Source: Lojkania enalia
Lineage: Eukaryota; Ascomycota; Dothideomycetes; Pleosporales
Reading direction: 5' to 3'
Length of the DNA: 64,000 bases
Assembly (NCBI GenBank): GCA_010094045.1
Contig: ML986600.1
Coordinates: 392,360-456,359 of the forward strand
Positions 35,648 to 47,573 of this stretch are shown here, piece after piece. The translations under genes and the position numbers were made by a program. The notes beneath the pieces are model-generated. The model worked only from the letters and a program-made list of their open reading frames with translations. It ran no database searches and was not told the origin of the DNA. Position 1 is the first letter of the stretch, and every line of letters starts with the position of its first letter.

Positions 35648-37471
35648 ATATATTCTACTATTAAAACAGCTAAACTATCGAAGCGGCCACTTTTTCTTAG
35701 TATTACTAATACTATATATAAACTATAATAAATCTATAATACAACCTTCTATTAATTTAATAAGAAGGTAGAATTGAGTTTACCTTATAGGTATATAAAT
35801 TAGGCTAATTTAAGAGCGTACAACGCGCTACTATAGCTTTTAACGTATAATATTAACAACTCTCTACTCAATTTTATAGAATCGCGTTTCGCTCTTATAT
35901 AAAACTAAATTACTAGAAGCTTATAATAACCGAAGAATAAACAATTATACAATATATTCTTAACCTTAATTTATAAGGATTTGCGCTCCAGCTATATAAG
36001 GTAGTAGATATAGTAGATAAACTATTAGGTATATATAATAGAATATCTATAGAAAAAAATTAGTTTAAACGATTTATAGTATATATAAATAAGTTTAAAA
36101 TAGCCTTTAATTAAGTAAAGGATTACTAAAGAATAAAATAAGAGAATCTAGAGGTTATTAACGTATAGTTTAAGCTCGTATAAAATATAATTGTAAAATA
36201 TAGTATATATAATAATAATATCTATAACTTTAATAAGATAGACTTTTAGATAGATATTATTAGTATTATAAAGGTTATTATAGGTTTAGAATATCGTATA
36301 AAGCCTACTTTTATATAGCTAGACAATTGTAAATAGGTTATAGTTATCTAGAATATCTATACTACTATATATATAACCCTACTATTTATTATTTATAAAG
36401 AACGCGTTTATATCTCTATATAGTATAAAGAAGTAGATATACTATATAATTGGAAAATTTTAGTTTCTAAGAATAGCTGGATAAATAATACGCTTAGTTT
36501 TAAATAGCTAAAGTATTTTAATAAGTATATAAAGATACGTTAGATAGAATTATATAGACTACTTATTTTAGACGGTTATAAAAGCTACCTTAACTAGAAA
36601 TTTAAAGATTACTATCTTATATAAAAGATTCTAATACTTTATATACTTTCTTATTTATTATATATACTTTAGCCTTTTAATATAGTTTACTTCTTACTAT
36701 TAAAGCTAAAGTACTTATAGTATATATAAAACTTAGCGCGCTGACGCATCTACTATATTAATAAAGAAGGCTTTCTTCTAGTCTTTAAGAACGCGTTTTT
36801 TAACGTATTTATATATAAGAACTATTAAAAGGCTTTTAAAGTAATAGAAATTATATTAAATCGCCTTAATATATAACTGCGTACTCTACTAGAACTACTT
36901 TTATAGGAAAACTTCTAGTAGTTTAAAACTCTAAGTAATATATATAAATTTAGGTTATAATTAATACTTATATAAAAGTCCTTTATACGATTATTAAAAG
37001 AGGTATAAGAAAGATTCTTACAGCTTATAAAAGGTACTAAATTAATACTATATTAGAATATACTTCTTTAAGCTTATAACTCTAAGTTTAAAAGGTAATT
37101 AGAAGAAGTAATTAAATATAAAACGTATAAAAGAAAGTATATTTAGTATAGTAGTATAGTATTATATAGTAAGAGATTTTTATATATAGCTACTAATCTA
37201 TAGATTCTTAGCTCTTTAAGAAGACTCGTAGTACTAATACTTAAGAAAGGGCTTAACCAGCTTAATACTACTATAGTAACTATAGTAAAACTGGATATAA
37301 TACTTATATATGCTAAAAGGATAGTAGAGAAAATTCTAAATTAGATAAAAGTATATTATATATAAAATCTCTTATTAATATTAAATAAATTAACTTTTCA
37401 TATATAGTATTTATTATACTAAGAAAAAGTAGCTACTTTAATAGTTTAACCGCTTTAATAGTAGAATATAT
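35648..37471 (+). mobile_element. Element E3: 1,824-bp copy of transposon E
   Basis: Flanked by TA (35646-47, 37472-73). Ends are ATATATTCTAC and GTAGAATATAT. It is collinear with E1 in the same direction, but lacks about 24 bases near 36,850. It is inserted in D1, with only 44 bases between its right end and the left end of element C. Confidence 0.85.
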
Positions 37472-37515
37472 TAGTTAATATAATTATATATTAAAACTAA
37501 GATCTAATTTCTATA

Positions 37516-39387
37516 ATATATAGTATAAGCGAGCTGATTACCTAAGTAAGCTAATTATAATACTAAGACTATACTAAAATCGCGACTACTTTTCGTAAAA
37601 TATTATACTTTCTTATATTCTATTATACTATATAGTATAGTAGCTTATTCTTCTATATCTATAGTATTATTTTTACACGTCTGTAAGTTATATCTAGCCT
37701 TACTATACTACCTATAGTACCTTTAAATTAACTAGTCTCTATTAATATGCGTCTTCTTTCTACCCTTCTTCCTATTAATATAAGTACTAAACTCTTTTAA
37801 AGTAGTTAATTAAACGCCTTCTTTAATTATTAAATTACCTTTCTTCTATATACGCTTTCTTTTATATAATTAATATTATATAGCAGCCTTATTAGCTATT
37901 TAAAGCTTAGTAACCTAAGTATATAATAGTACGTTTTTATATATTATATATATAGCACCCTTTATAAACTATTTAAACGCCTCTACTATTAAAATAGACA
38001 AACTATCTAGGTACTTTTAAACTCTTAATTAAACGTACGTAGATTAAGACCTAAATTTAATAGAATTACTTAGTATTTTTAACTCTTAAGGGGTATCTTC
38101 AACTATAAAAGATATTAGTATATATAGTCGAACTTTAAACTTTAATAGTACTATATCTAAATTAAATAGAACTAGACTAGCACCTCAAAAGCTACTTAAG
38201 ATATTACTCTTTATAATTGCTACGTTAAAAGCTGCTTTAAAGTAGGATAAGAACTCGATTTTTATAATATAGTTAATATAACCGCGTATTAGCTACTTAA
38301 CTTAGCACCCATATGCAGTCTTTAAAAATAAGAAATAATTTATATCTAGTAGCTATAGTAGATATAATAAATATAAAGATATATAGAGAATAATAATATT
38401 CTTTTTCTTATAGAGCTACCTAAATTTAAGCAAGTTGTAGCTCTTATAGCCGTCGAAAATTAGCAATTAATATATACTAACAGTATAATCTTTTATATAT
38501 ATATTAAAGTATTTTAACTATTTAATACTAATATTATTTATCGTCTAGCTATTATTAGTAACCTATATAGCCTAGGTTAGTAGAATATTATCTTCTTTAT
38601 ACTATATAGAGAGGTAGTAGGTACCTGTAAAGATAATAAAAGGTAGTATTACCTATTCTATCGTATTAATACTCTAGATAACTATAGTTTACTTATAATT
38701 ACCTAGCTAGAACTGCTTTAGTTAATTCTATCTCTTAGAGCTAGTAACTGCTATTTCTATCGATATTACACCTATTATAAAGCCTAATTTATTAAAGTTA
38801 TATATATTTTCGTTAATAATACTATACTTAGCCTTTATATTCTATATAAGGTAGAACTAGCCTTCTATAATCTTAGAATTCTTATATTTAGCTCTTAAAT
38901 AGTTGTACTTTTAATTAAATTTAACCTTAAGCTTAGGTATACGTTTAATAAAGTTCTCTACCTAGTTCTTTCTAATCTAGCTAGTAGAGTATATAGTTAG
39001 TAGTAAATTAGCTATATTTTAAATAGTAGTAAGCTATAGTAGAAATCCTCTTATATCTAGATCTAGTATATACTAAATAATTATCTACTCCTTAGTTTTA
39101 CTAAGCTTTATTAAATTAGGCTAGCAATTATATTATAAAGCTATTTCTTATTTTTATATACTAAATATACTTTAGAAGATATTATAGATTAATATAATAC
39201 GATGTATAGTTAGTATCGCGTCTTATTAAAGAGCTTAGAGTATAAGCTATATTCTAGCTTCTTTCTAAATTAATTCTACAGTTGTTAATTATAGTATAAT
39301 ATTATAAAGTATAATTATCGCGATTTTAGTAGAGTTTTAGTATTATAATCAGCTCGCTTAGATAATTAGCTTGCTTATACTATACGT
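37516..39387 (-). mobile_element. Element C: 1,872-bp copy of transposon A
   Basis: Flanked by TA (37514-15, 39388-89). It has exactly the length of element A, with the same TIRs carrying two 17-bp units each. The transposase direction is minus. Unlike A, its left end is also heavily mutated. It is inserted in D1. Confidence 0.88.
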
Positions 39388-40455
39388 TATATATACTTTA
39401 ATAGTAAGAAGTAGTTTATATTTAGTAGCTATAATAGGTATAATAAATAAGCTAGTATATAGAGTAGAATAATACTCTATTTCTTATAAAGTTTTTAGAA
39501 ATTAAGTAAGTTATAACTATTATAACTATTAAAGATTAGTAGTTAATATACGTTTATTATATAATCTTTTATATATCTATAAAAGTACTTTAACTATTTA
39601 ATACTAAGTTTATTTATTATCTAGCTATTTTTACTAACTATAATAATCTAGTTCTTAGATATATTATCGCCTTTATACTAGATAGAGAGATAGTAGTAGC
39701 TAATAATAATAATAAAGAGTAGAAGCGTTTAGCTAGTAGTATTAATCTCCTAAATTACTAAAATCTATTTATAATTACTTAATTAAATTATCTTTAGCTA
39801 ATTATATTTCTCTATACTTATAATAACTAGTTATAATAAAATAATACCTATTTAAAAGCTAGATTTATTAAAGTTATATATATTTTTATCTATAATACTA
39901 TATTTTTTTTAGTATATTATATAAGTTTAAACTAGCTTTTAATTACTTTAGAATTTTTATATAAAACTTTCTAATAATTATAAAACTAATTTAAGTATAT
40001 CTTAAATTTAGAAGTATATTTAATAAAGTTTATAGGCTAATATATACTAATCTAGCCTATACTATATTTAGTAAGTAAATTATTAGCTATATTTTATATA
40101 GTAGCTAAAATAGGTGTAAATTCTTATAAATTTAGGTTAAATATATATTAAATAATAACCTTCTCTTTAAATTTTATTAGTTTTTTTAAATTAGGTTTAT
40201 AATTATACTATAAATAGATTCTAGTATATTATTAGTATATAGTTATTCGAATTATATTAAATATTAAAGTAATATATCTTTTACTATTTATTTAGCTTCT
40301 TTTAATAGTTAAGAGAATTAAGTTTATTTAATTCTTATTTTAGACTATATTCTTATTATTTTATTATTATATTATTATTAAAAGCTTAAGTATTATATTT
40401 TAGTAATAGAGTAGACTACTTATTTATATAAGCCGCTTACTTATAAAGTATATTA

Positions 40456-40786
40456 TTTTTAGTATATAGTTATTTAAATTATATTAAATATTAAAATATT
40501 ATATCTTTTACTATTTATTATTAGAAATATAACTCTATACTACTATACTACTATAAATAAAAGATATAAATAATTAATATTACTAATTATAAATATAAAA
40601 TAGTATATATATTCTTATATTTATTTAACTTCTTTTAATAGTTAAAAAAGTTAAGTTTATTTAATATTTATTTTAGACTATATTATTATTATTTAATTAT
40701 TATATTATTGTTAAAAACTTAGATATTATATTTTAGTAATAGAGTAAATTATTTACTTATATAAGCTACTAGCTTATAAAGTATAT
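40456..40786 (-). mobile_element. Element D2: terminal fragment of a second D-family copy
   Basis: Matches the right part of D1 (about 40,228-40,453) and ends GCTTATAAAGTATAT before TA. It is split by a 101-bp solo LTR. The rest of the copy on the other side of D1 is not recognisable. Confidence 0.6.
40519..40619 (-). mobile_element. 101-bp solo LTR, reversed, with TSD
   Basis: Reverse complement of the repeat at 34,776-34,876, flanked by TTTAT on both sides (40514-18, 40620-24). The ends read TA..TA, the form expected for TG..CA after RIP. The flanks are AT-rich, so the duplication could be chance, but D1 shows the uninterrupted site. Confidence 0.6.
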
Positions 40787-40945
40787 TAGTAAAAAAAATA
40801 GCTTTTATATAATAAAAGATAAATTTTAATAAGAAAAAATAGCTTATATATTAAATTATTCGATAATATTATATATTATTTAGTATAAAATAATCGTTAA
40901 ATATAATAGTTTATTTTTAATAACCCTAGATTAAGAGGGGGGTAC
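40787..40945. other. AT-rich spacer at the right edge of the nest
   Basis: RIP-like DNA without recognisable element ends. It changes abruptly to normal composition at about 40,925, just before the solo LTR. Confidence 0.35.
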
Positions 40946-41228
40946 TATTACGGTAATACCGCGACACCTCTGCACCTATACTACCCCTACTATAATACCC
41001 GAACCAGTTGCTAGCTGGAACATGACCGACTTGTCATAACCACGATAGAGGAAGGTTTCGCTGAGCCGGCTAGCCCATGCAGCAGCACAGACCTAGCCCC
41101 TATAAAAACCTGCATAATATAGATATCTCTGTTCTTCACGCAACGTCTTAATATTCACACGTAGTACGTAGCAATAGAGTTGACTGCCTGAAGCGCGATT
41201 GACCAACTGTACGTGAGCGTCTGTAACA
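40946..41228 (+). mobile_element. Solo LTR, 283 bp, with 5-bp TSD
   Basis: Starts TATTACGGTAATACCGCGAC, ends GAGCGTCTGTAACA and is flanked by GGTAC (40941-45 and 41229-33). It contains a TATA-like CCTATAAAAACC at about 41,100, suiting an LTR promoter. A second copy of identical length is at 56,464. It is only lightly mutated and marks the border between the nest and the Pom152 gene, 208 bases from that gene's stop codon. Confidence 0.9.
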
Positions 41229-41436
41229 GGTACATTATATACCCTATTATATAGTTAGGTTCTCTCCAGTATATAGATAACCAAGTAAGGCTTAGTTAAA
41301 TACCTCCGGAATACCGACTTGTATAATAGTAAGCTTCTATCCATCGAATGGAGTCATACAAGAGCTCGCCAGACGAGTTGTCTGCTATACCAAGTCCAAA
41401 AAAAGTAAACGCCCGGGAATGCAATATAGATCAATA

Positions 41437-44400
41437 CTACAGCAACTTTTGCCCTCCCTTTGCTCCGACGCCCTCAATCTGCTTCGCGAAGCTACACCAG
41501 CGGTCTTTGATGCTAACAACTTCGTATGTGCCCTCCTCCTGGACTGGGATTGACATATGATAGTCATGAGAGACCTCCGTCCGGATCTCAAGCACTTTGC
41601 TCTTCCTCCCTCGTTGTGCATTCGTACTCCTGGTGTACGTGAACTCGAATGGAGGGGTACCCCAAAACTGGAATTCCAGGTCCGTGCCACCACCCTCGTG
41701 GATGTCGACTTCAGAAACTTGGCCGCCGGACAGTCGTACACTAGGGATAGGATGAATCTCTTTAGTGAGCTGTAGACTCGCCATGCATTCGGAGGCTGAA
41801 TCCCGAAGATTGGTTATCCTAAAAGTCCCAGGCAATTCTGCAAGACGACGGAACGTTGTTCCAGCATTGGAAGCCTTTCGCTCTTGCTTTTCGAAAGTAT
41901 AGAATACCGTGAATGGGACCTGGCCACCCAAGGCGAACGAAAGGCGCTCGCCAACACAAAAGTCCATACGATCTTCCAAAGGCGTAGCAGTTGGGGCGTC
42001 ATGTACACTAATCTGGACCCTAGGACTATCTGTAGCCGGCTTCTGTATGCAACCTCGTGCATCTCGGATCTTGCGGATCGAGATGGCAGAAGTACCTAGA
42101 TGGAGTTTACGATGTTCAATCTTCAAGTCATATTTGCTCGACGGAATATTCTTGTGGATACTGATCTCAGGCTTAGGAGTGCCATGATGCTTAATCTCCA
42201 CCTCAAGATAGAATGGTGGCAAGCCCTCGAGTGTTACGGGAATTACTTGCTCACCATCCTCCTCGCGAGAGCAATAGCTATAAGTCTTTCCTGGGTTTAT
42301 AAATCGAGCGTTCGGACGAGGGTTGACTGTTTGCTGGACGGTAACAGGTGTGAAATACTTTTTAACGTGATCGTACTTGCTGTCGGAGAGCTTGACAAAT
42401 CTATACTCATATGTGCCGGCTTGCCCAGTCTCAGCACGAATTGACGCTGTTCTGCCAAGCGCTCGTAGCTCCTGTTTGCTTCGAGCTGCACCTTTTCCAC
42501 TCTTCTTATTGTTGAAGTGTTGTTCATAGGTTACTGCGAAGGGAGGGTTGCCTGCATGTCAAGTTGAGGGACGATTACAAGGACACTGCTGGAGAGAACT
42601 TACCAATCAAAGCTACGTCGAAACTGTCTTCATCGCCCTCACACACAGCTTCTTTGACATAATTATTACCTTCAAAGAGCATGGACGCCGATTCCAGGAC
42701 GCTAATTTCTGGCCGTGGAATCCAGCTTACAGAGAATTGGCTATCCTTTTCGTCAATAAATCCCGGGCACACCGAGTCACTGACAGACAGAAGTTGATAG
42801 ACTCCCTGGACCTTGATGTCGAGCCTATCGTTCGCGTTTTGCATTGTTATGATCTTGGCGTCTCGTAAGTCAAGGTTTTCGTATTCCAATGTCCATGGAG
42901 GAATTCCCGTTAGACGAAGTGGAAGCTCGACATCCTTTCCTTCCAAGGCCATGATGGAATGCTTGCCTTCAATGTGCCCAAAGTATGCTCGCGGACGCTC
43001 GTGACGGACATTGACCCTTGTCTGGTCGTCTAGGTATTCCTTGCAGCCCATCTTGTCGGTGATGCTTGCTAGAGCCACTATGTATTCGCCGCCGTTCTTG
43101 AGCTGGTGGGTCTTGATCGTGTGAATCTCTTCTTTGACCTCAACAGAATGCTTCGTGCGTTTTCCGTTATGAATCAGCTCGTACCCTAATGTCCACGGTC
43201 CCTCTCCCTGAAGCTTCACATCAAATTCTACTGAATCATCAATGCAGGCTTGTTTAGATTCGGAAGCTTCGATGAAATGAGCTGACACAGAGGGCTTAAC
43301 GTTCTGGTGCAGAATAAGACCATGAAGCGGTCGCTCCTCGCGGTATATGTGGTCTTGTATTGAATCGAATGTGTAAACATATTGTCCGGCATCGGATGGC
43401 GCGAGATCGATCGTACTTCTGAGTGTGTCGATACGCTTAGAAACTATGCGCTTTTTGCGCTCGCGCTGCTCGGTGTACTTGATGGTGAAGGGCGGGGTTC
43501 CGATGAAATCAAGGCCAACGCGAAGTCCGATTGGATTGCCTGCACATTTGTCGACAATATCCTCACTCGAAAGGGAGAGCTCGGGCTCGGGGGGATTCTG
43601 AAGCAAACAGGAGGCAGGCTCAAGAACTTCACCTTGGCAGAACTCCGTTGCTATCGACTTGATGGTATAGAGTCCGGGGGTGGAGATTAAAGGCTGCTCC
43701 CGAGTTCTCAATTTTTGTTTCTTGAGCTCAGCATTAGGGCCGTGATATCCATCAGGGAGGAGGTCGTGCTCTTGTGTGAAAAGATACTCGATAACGTGGG
43801 GATCTCTTAGATGCCCCGTGGCTGTTGAACCGTACTCAACGGGGAGACGCGCAGTGTTACCTTTCGCCACCCGAAGAGGGCTCTGCGCATTGCATCCCAA
43901 AAGCTTTACGCTTGGCCGCTCATGTACGGTGAACGACCCTTGGGTTCCTGTAAATTTTGGTCTCGGCCTGTCCTCGTCGTCGTAGCCAACATAGCTTACA
44001 ATATTTCCCAGTGCGTCTTGGACTTCTTCTACGGCATATAGCCAAAGACCACTGTGCATAAGAGTCTCATTCAGTGCAACTTTTACTTTCTGAGCTCTAG
44101 CCCAGGACACGTCTCGATGATTGCTATGGACCAAGGCCTGGGAAGTATGTCGCGAAAGTGGGGAAACGAAGTCGTCAGGCTGCAAGCTTTGAAATTCGGA
44201 TGCTTCCCTGGGACGACCTTCTACCGTGGTCCGGTACTTTATACGGAGTGGTGGAGTACCCTCAACTTCAAGCGTAACGTCCGAAAGGTCATTCCGACAC
44301 CGACTGTTCCTGGTAGGCTTGACGTGAGCCTTGGGACATGAAGTGATAACAATGGTAGCCGTCTTAGGGCGGACTTCAAGCTTAGACTGGTCCAAGACTC

Positions 44401-45366
44401 TCTTGAGAAGATAAACGCCTGTCTTCCTCACTGGATATTGAATCATCAGTGGGCTAGCAGTGTCGAAATTCTTCGTATTTTTCCTGGCCTTCTTTAGTAT
44501 ACCCTTGAGCTCGCTTCCCTTGATTGTAATTGTTTCATTTCGGTTGGTTTCAATGTCGATACGAAAAAGGTCTATTGCAACTGGTTCGGTCTGGTTTATT
44601 TGGATTGGTATCTCAAGTTGGGTAACCGACGAATTAAGGCAGAGCGATTCTCGGTTAGGATTCAGAATGGCAGATCTAGAGAGATTAGTGCCGTGCGCCA
44701 CGGAACAAACTGAATCTCGGACATACCCCTCCGGCAGGATATTGATAATTTGCTTGCCTAGTATTAAGGATGAATTTTGTATGATCTTCCCGGGGTTTAC
44801 ACTACGCTCGCTGATTGCCAGCTCGCTATCATAGATGAAAGCTAGGAAAGCGACAAACCACGATTGTACTGGTATCTGGGCCAATTAGTTCTTTTTTAAC
44901 AAACTCACAAGTAATCACCTACCCCAACCCGGCTCATCAGCATGTAATCAAGGATGGCATGCAGGACAAAGAGCCCGAACGACATTTTATTGCCCCATTC
45001 CAGCCAGGGTATCTCCAACAGAGGCAGACAAAACAAGAAGATGAGATCAAAAAAGACCCATTTCAAACAGAGAGCCATGGACTCATCCTCTCCGATAGCC
45101 AACGAGTAGAAGTCCCATAGTTTCCACGCCCATAACAGAGCATAGAAAGCAACGACGTAAAACCGCTGTTGCGCTGGGTCTAGAATGTCCGTCGGTATCA
45201 AAGGGCCGCTTCGGGGTGCCGGGGCAGTTCTAGGTACGTTAGGTAGCGGTGAGGCTATGTTCGGTCTGCGCGGATTAGAGTCGTCCGAACTATGTATACC
45301 AGGTGAGCGGTTCGCCTGCGGGGTCGCAGGGAATCCGCCTGGTCCTCGTCGAGGAGTCTCGTTCAT
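41437..45366 (-). CDS. POM152: Nucleoporin Pom152 (pore membrane protein)
   Basis: Integral membrane protein of the nuclear pore ring that anchors the pore in the nuclear envelope. Three exons: 45366-44923, 44875-42604 and 42551-41437, giving 1,276 residues, the usual size. Introns are 47 nt (GTAGGT..CTAAT..CCAG) and 52 nt (GTAAGT..GCAG), and both restore conserved sequence (MLMSRVG|IPVQSWFVAF and LIG|NPPFAVTYEQ). The start at 45366 (MNETPRRGPG) fits the family. An upstream in-frame Met at 45558 would add an implausible 64 residues. Hydrophobic segments lie at about residues 70-90, 100-125 and 150-165, followed by the marker ELAISERSV and HNSSLILGKQ-like NSSLILGKQIINILPEG. The lumenal part has at least eight Ig-like repeats, each with a G-x-PP-[FLW]-x-[ILV]-x-Y core such as GTPPLRIKY, GTPPFTIKY, GIPPWTLEY and GTPPFEFTY. 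Confidence 0.95.
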
Positions 45367-45881
45367 CGCATCGTGTGGTCGCCGGATTTGCTCCAAATGC
45401 CAGCAATAGAAGAGGAGCCGGAGGTATTTTAAGTGGAGCAAGACGAAAGGAGCGTCGAAAAGCAAGCGTAGTGTACTGATTGCGTTGTCAGTGTCATTAA
45501 ACAAACTTCGTCGCGTAGCCAGACCATAGGGCTGGTGGCTTGGCGCCCATTGGACCAATCACTACGGAGCAGTCACGTGTACGGAGTATAAATGATCCGC
45601 TCACTCCAATTCACTCTCACTTTCACTGCCCACAATTGTTGCGTTTAAAAGTGTTGCTTCATATTGTTGCAGGTGGTGCAATACTCTGAATACCCCCCCA
45701 AACTGTACCACCCGGTGCATATAATCTTTCCACTATGCACCTTCCGTCCTATTTCCTTTATCGCACAGCACCAGCCCCAAGCATTAGTTCCACATAGGCC
45801 AGCATTTCTCGCCTTACTTATTCACCATTTTCGCCTTCTCTAACTTGATACTCCAGTCTTTCGGACTCCGCTATCGTCACT
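45367..45881. promoter_or_regulatory. Bidirectional promoter region of POM152 and the UCH gene
   Basis: A 515-bp divergent intergenic region. GAGTATAAATGA at about 45,586-45,597 is a TATA-like box for the plus-strand gene, followed by C/T-rich leader sequence. No separate element for Pom152 is evident. Confidence 0.45.
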
Positions 45882-47573
45882 ATGGCTAAGACTAAAAAAG
45901 CTTCCACCAAACCCAAGTCCAAGGCTACTAGAAAGGCCCATCACGAGGAGCCCGCCACCAAGGCCATAAAGTCTCCGGAAAATATTATCGAGAACATCGG
46001 CAATAAAGCCCCTATTTCGGCCGTCAGTGAGACTCCTGATTTCCAGCCAGCCAATCCCTCAAGTGCCTCAGCGAGGATTACTGCAGCCAGCGACGACGAA
46101 GACGACAATCCTCCCAAGAAACCCAAACTGTCACCCGGTAGTACCGAGAAGCACTACGATCCCGAAGATGAAGGAGACATGTGCGGAGTCTCCCAGAAGC
46201 GTGATAGTCATCACGAAGGATCTCAGCCCGAAGGCAACCAAGGCCATGACACCAAAAACGATAGCCCGAGGTCGGAGCGCTTCCCAAACTCTCCTGGTAT
46301 GCCGGCAACAGGGTTGAACAAGAAGACGTGGCAAGGGTTTTGTGAGATCGAGTGCGATCCTGCTTACTTCGCCGTGATGGTTCACGAGATGGGCGCCACA
46401 GCTGTAACTGTCCGTGAGGTGTTCGCTCTCGACGAAGATTCCCTCTCTCGGCTCCCACAACCGATCTACGGCTTTATTCTTCTGTTTCGCGCACGCTCGG
46501 TAGCTACAGGCGACCAAGAAGATGAGTGCCCCAAGGGTGTTTGGTTTGCAAACCAACTTCCCGCACAAAACAGTTGTGCTACTTTAGCCATGTTGAATAT
46601 TCTGATGAATATTCCGGACCTTGACATCGGTGACCATCTCCAGCAATTCAAAGAATTCACTGCCGATTTCACTCCTTACGCCCGCGGAGAAGCTTTGTCC
46701 AGCTTCTCCTTTGTCAAAAGAATTCACAACTCTTTTGCCAAAAAAATGGACATGCTCGAAGCTGACAAGCATCTTGCAGCACAAGTCTCCAGAAAGTCAC
46801 ACATCCCGAGCCGAATTTCCCCGAAAAAGAATGATCACACCTATCGCGACTACGACGAAGACCTCGACGAGGACTTTGAGGAGAACGCCCATCATTTCAT
46901 TGCGTTCCTTCCTATTGACGGAATTGTATGGAAACTTGATGGTATGGATGCGTTCCCTATTTCTCTCGGTCCTTATGATGAGGTGAATGGCAAAGACTGG
47001 AAAACTATTGCTAGCGATACAATAACAGACGTCATGCAAAGTGGAGGTGACGACTATTCTATCATCGCTCTCGCCCAAGCTCCTCTCGTTGGAGCCCGCA
47101 GGGAGCTATGTATCAATACTAAGACTTTCAAGCAAGTCATTGGCCGTCTCGATACACTCGATCCGAGTTGGACCGCATTTACAACTGATGAAAATGGAGA
47201 CGCTGAAGAGCCTCTCAGTCCCTCTTTCTTCGCCGCCTACGGTATCGAGCAGTGGCAATACGATGATGCCAAGATTCCTGAGAGTCTCATCAATATAGTT
47301 GACTCTGAAGAACTAGATGAGCTGGTTCTAAGACGGATGGACTTAGTAGCTGAAAAGCATGCATTGGTTTCGAAGATTCAGGCCGAAGAAGCTGATGAAG
47401 AAGAAGAGAACGCTAAGGCTGAACGACGTCGTTGGGACTATGGTTCCTTGATCAAACGATGGTTAGAGATGTTAGCTGAGAATGGTTGGCTCGAACAGCA
47501 CTTAGACCATTTTATGCCGGAAGAGAAGCTTAGGGAGTCACTGGACAAGATGGCTAAGAAAGGCGGCGAGTAG
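45882..47573 (+). CDS. Ubiquitin C-terminal hydrolase, UCH37/BAP1 type (peptidase C12)
   Basis: Cysteine protease that removes ubiquitin from conjugates. It has a single exon of 563 residues. The first ~150 residues are Lys-rich and low-complexity (MAKTKKASTKPKSKATRK), suggesting nuclear targeting. The UCH domain starts near 155 (GFCEIECDPAYFAVMVHEMG). The catalytic set is complete: Gln in QLPAQNSC forming the oxyanion hole, Cys232 in NSCATLAML, His338 in AHHFIAFL and Asp353 in WKLDGM. The crossover-loop region (about 290-330) is acidic (DEDLDEDFEEN). The C-terminal segment RRWDYGSLIKRWLEMLAENGWLE resembles the KEKE/ULD tail of UCH37, which binds proteasome Rpn13 or INO80 in animals. A BAP1-like role is equally possible, and the partner cannot be told from sequence. 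It is divergent from POM152. Confidence 0.92.
   Translation: MAKTKKASTKPKSKATRKAHHEEPATKAIKSPENIIENIGNKAPISAVSETPDFQPANPSSASARITAASDDEDDNPPKKPKLSPGSTEKHYDPEDEGDMCGVSQKRDSHHEGSQPEGNQGHDTKNDSPRSERFPNSPGMPATGLNKKTWQGFCEIECDPAYFAVMVHEMGATAVTVREVFALDEDSLSRLPQPIYGFILLFRARSVATGDQEDECPKGVWFANQLPAQNSCATLAMLNILMNIPDLDIGDHLQQFKEFTADFTPYARGEALSSFSFVKRIHNSFAKKMDMLEADKHLAAQVSRKSHIPSRISPKKNDHTYRDYDEDLDEDFEENAHHFIAFLPIDGIVWKLDGMDAFPISLGPYDEVNGKDWKTIASDTITDVMQSGGDDYSIIALAQAPLVGARRELCINTKTFKQVIGRLDTLDPSWTAFTTDENGDAEEPLSPSFFAAYGIEQWQYDDAKIPESLINIVDSEELDELVLRRMDLVAEKHALVSKIQAEEADEEEENAKAERRRWDYGSLIKRWLEMLAENGWLEQHLDHFMPEEKLRESLDKMAKKGGE

Larger units (their letters stand above)
34935..40453 (-). mobile_element. 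Element D1: pogo-like transposon holding E3 and C
   Basis: Flanked by TA (34933-34, 40454-55). The TIR begins ATATATCTTATAAGTAAGC on the left, and the mutated complement ends GTATAT on the right. Removing E3 and C with one TA each leaves about 1,819 bp, right for one pogo-like element. Internal sequence near 35,460-35,640 and 39,400-39,960 aligns with element A in the same direction, so the transposase was on the minus strand. The left TIR has three 17-bp units (34944, 34961, 34978), the right two. Confidence 0.75.

Noticed and set aside
10228..41228. A giant cargo-carrying element (Starship-like) or biosynthetic cluster in the AT-rich block
   Set aside because: No tyrosine recombinase, cargo gene or biosynthetic enzyme can be read. 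All recognisable content is ordinary transposons, and the outer ends belong to unrelated elements.
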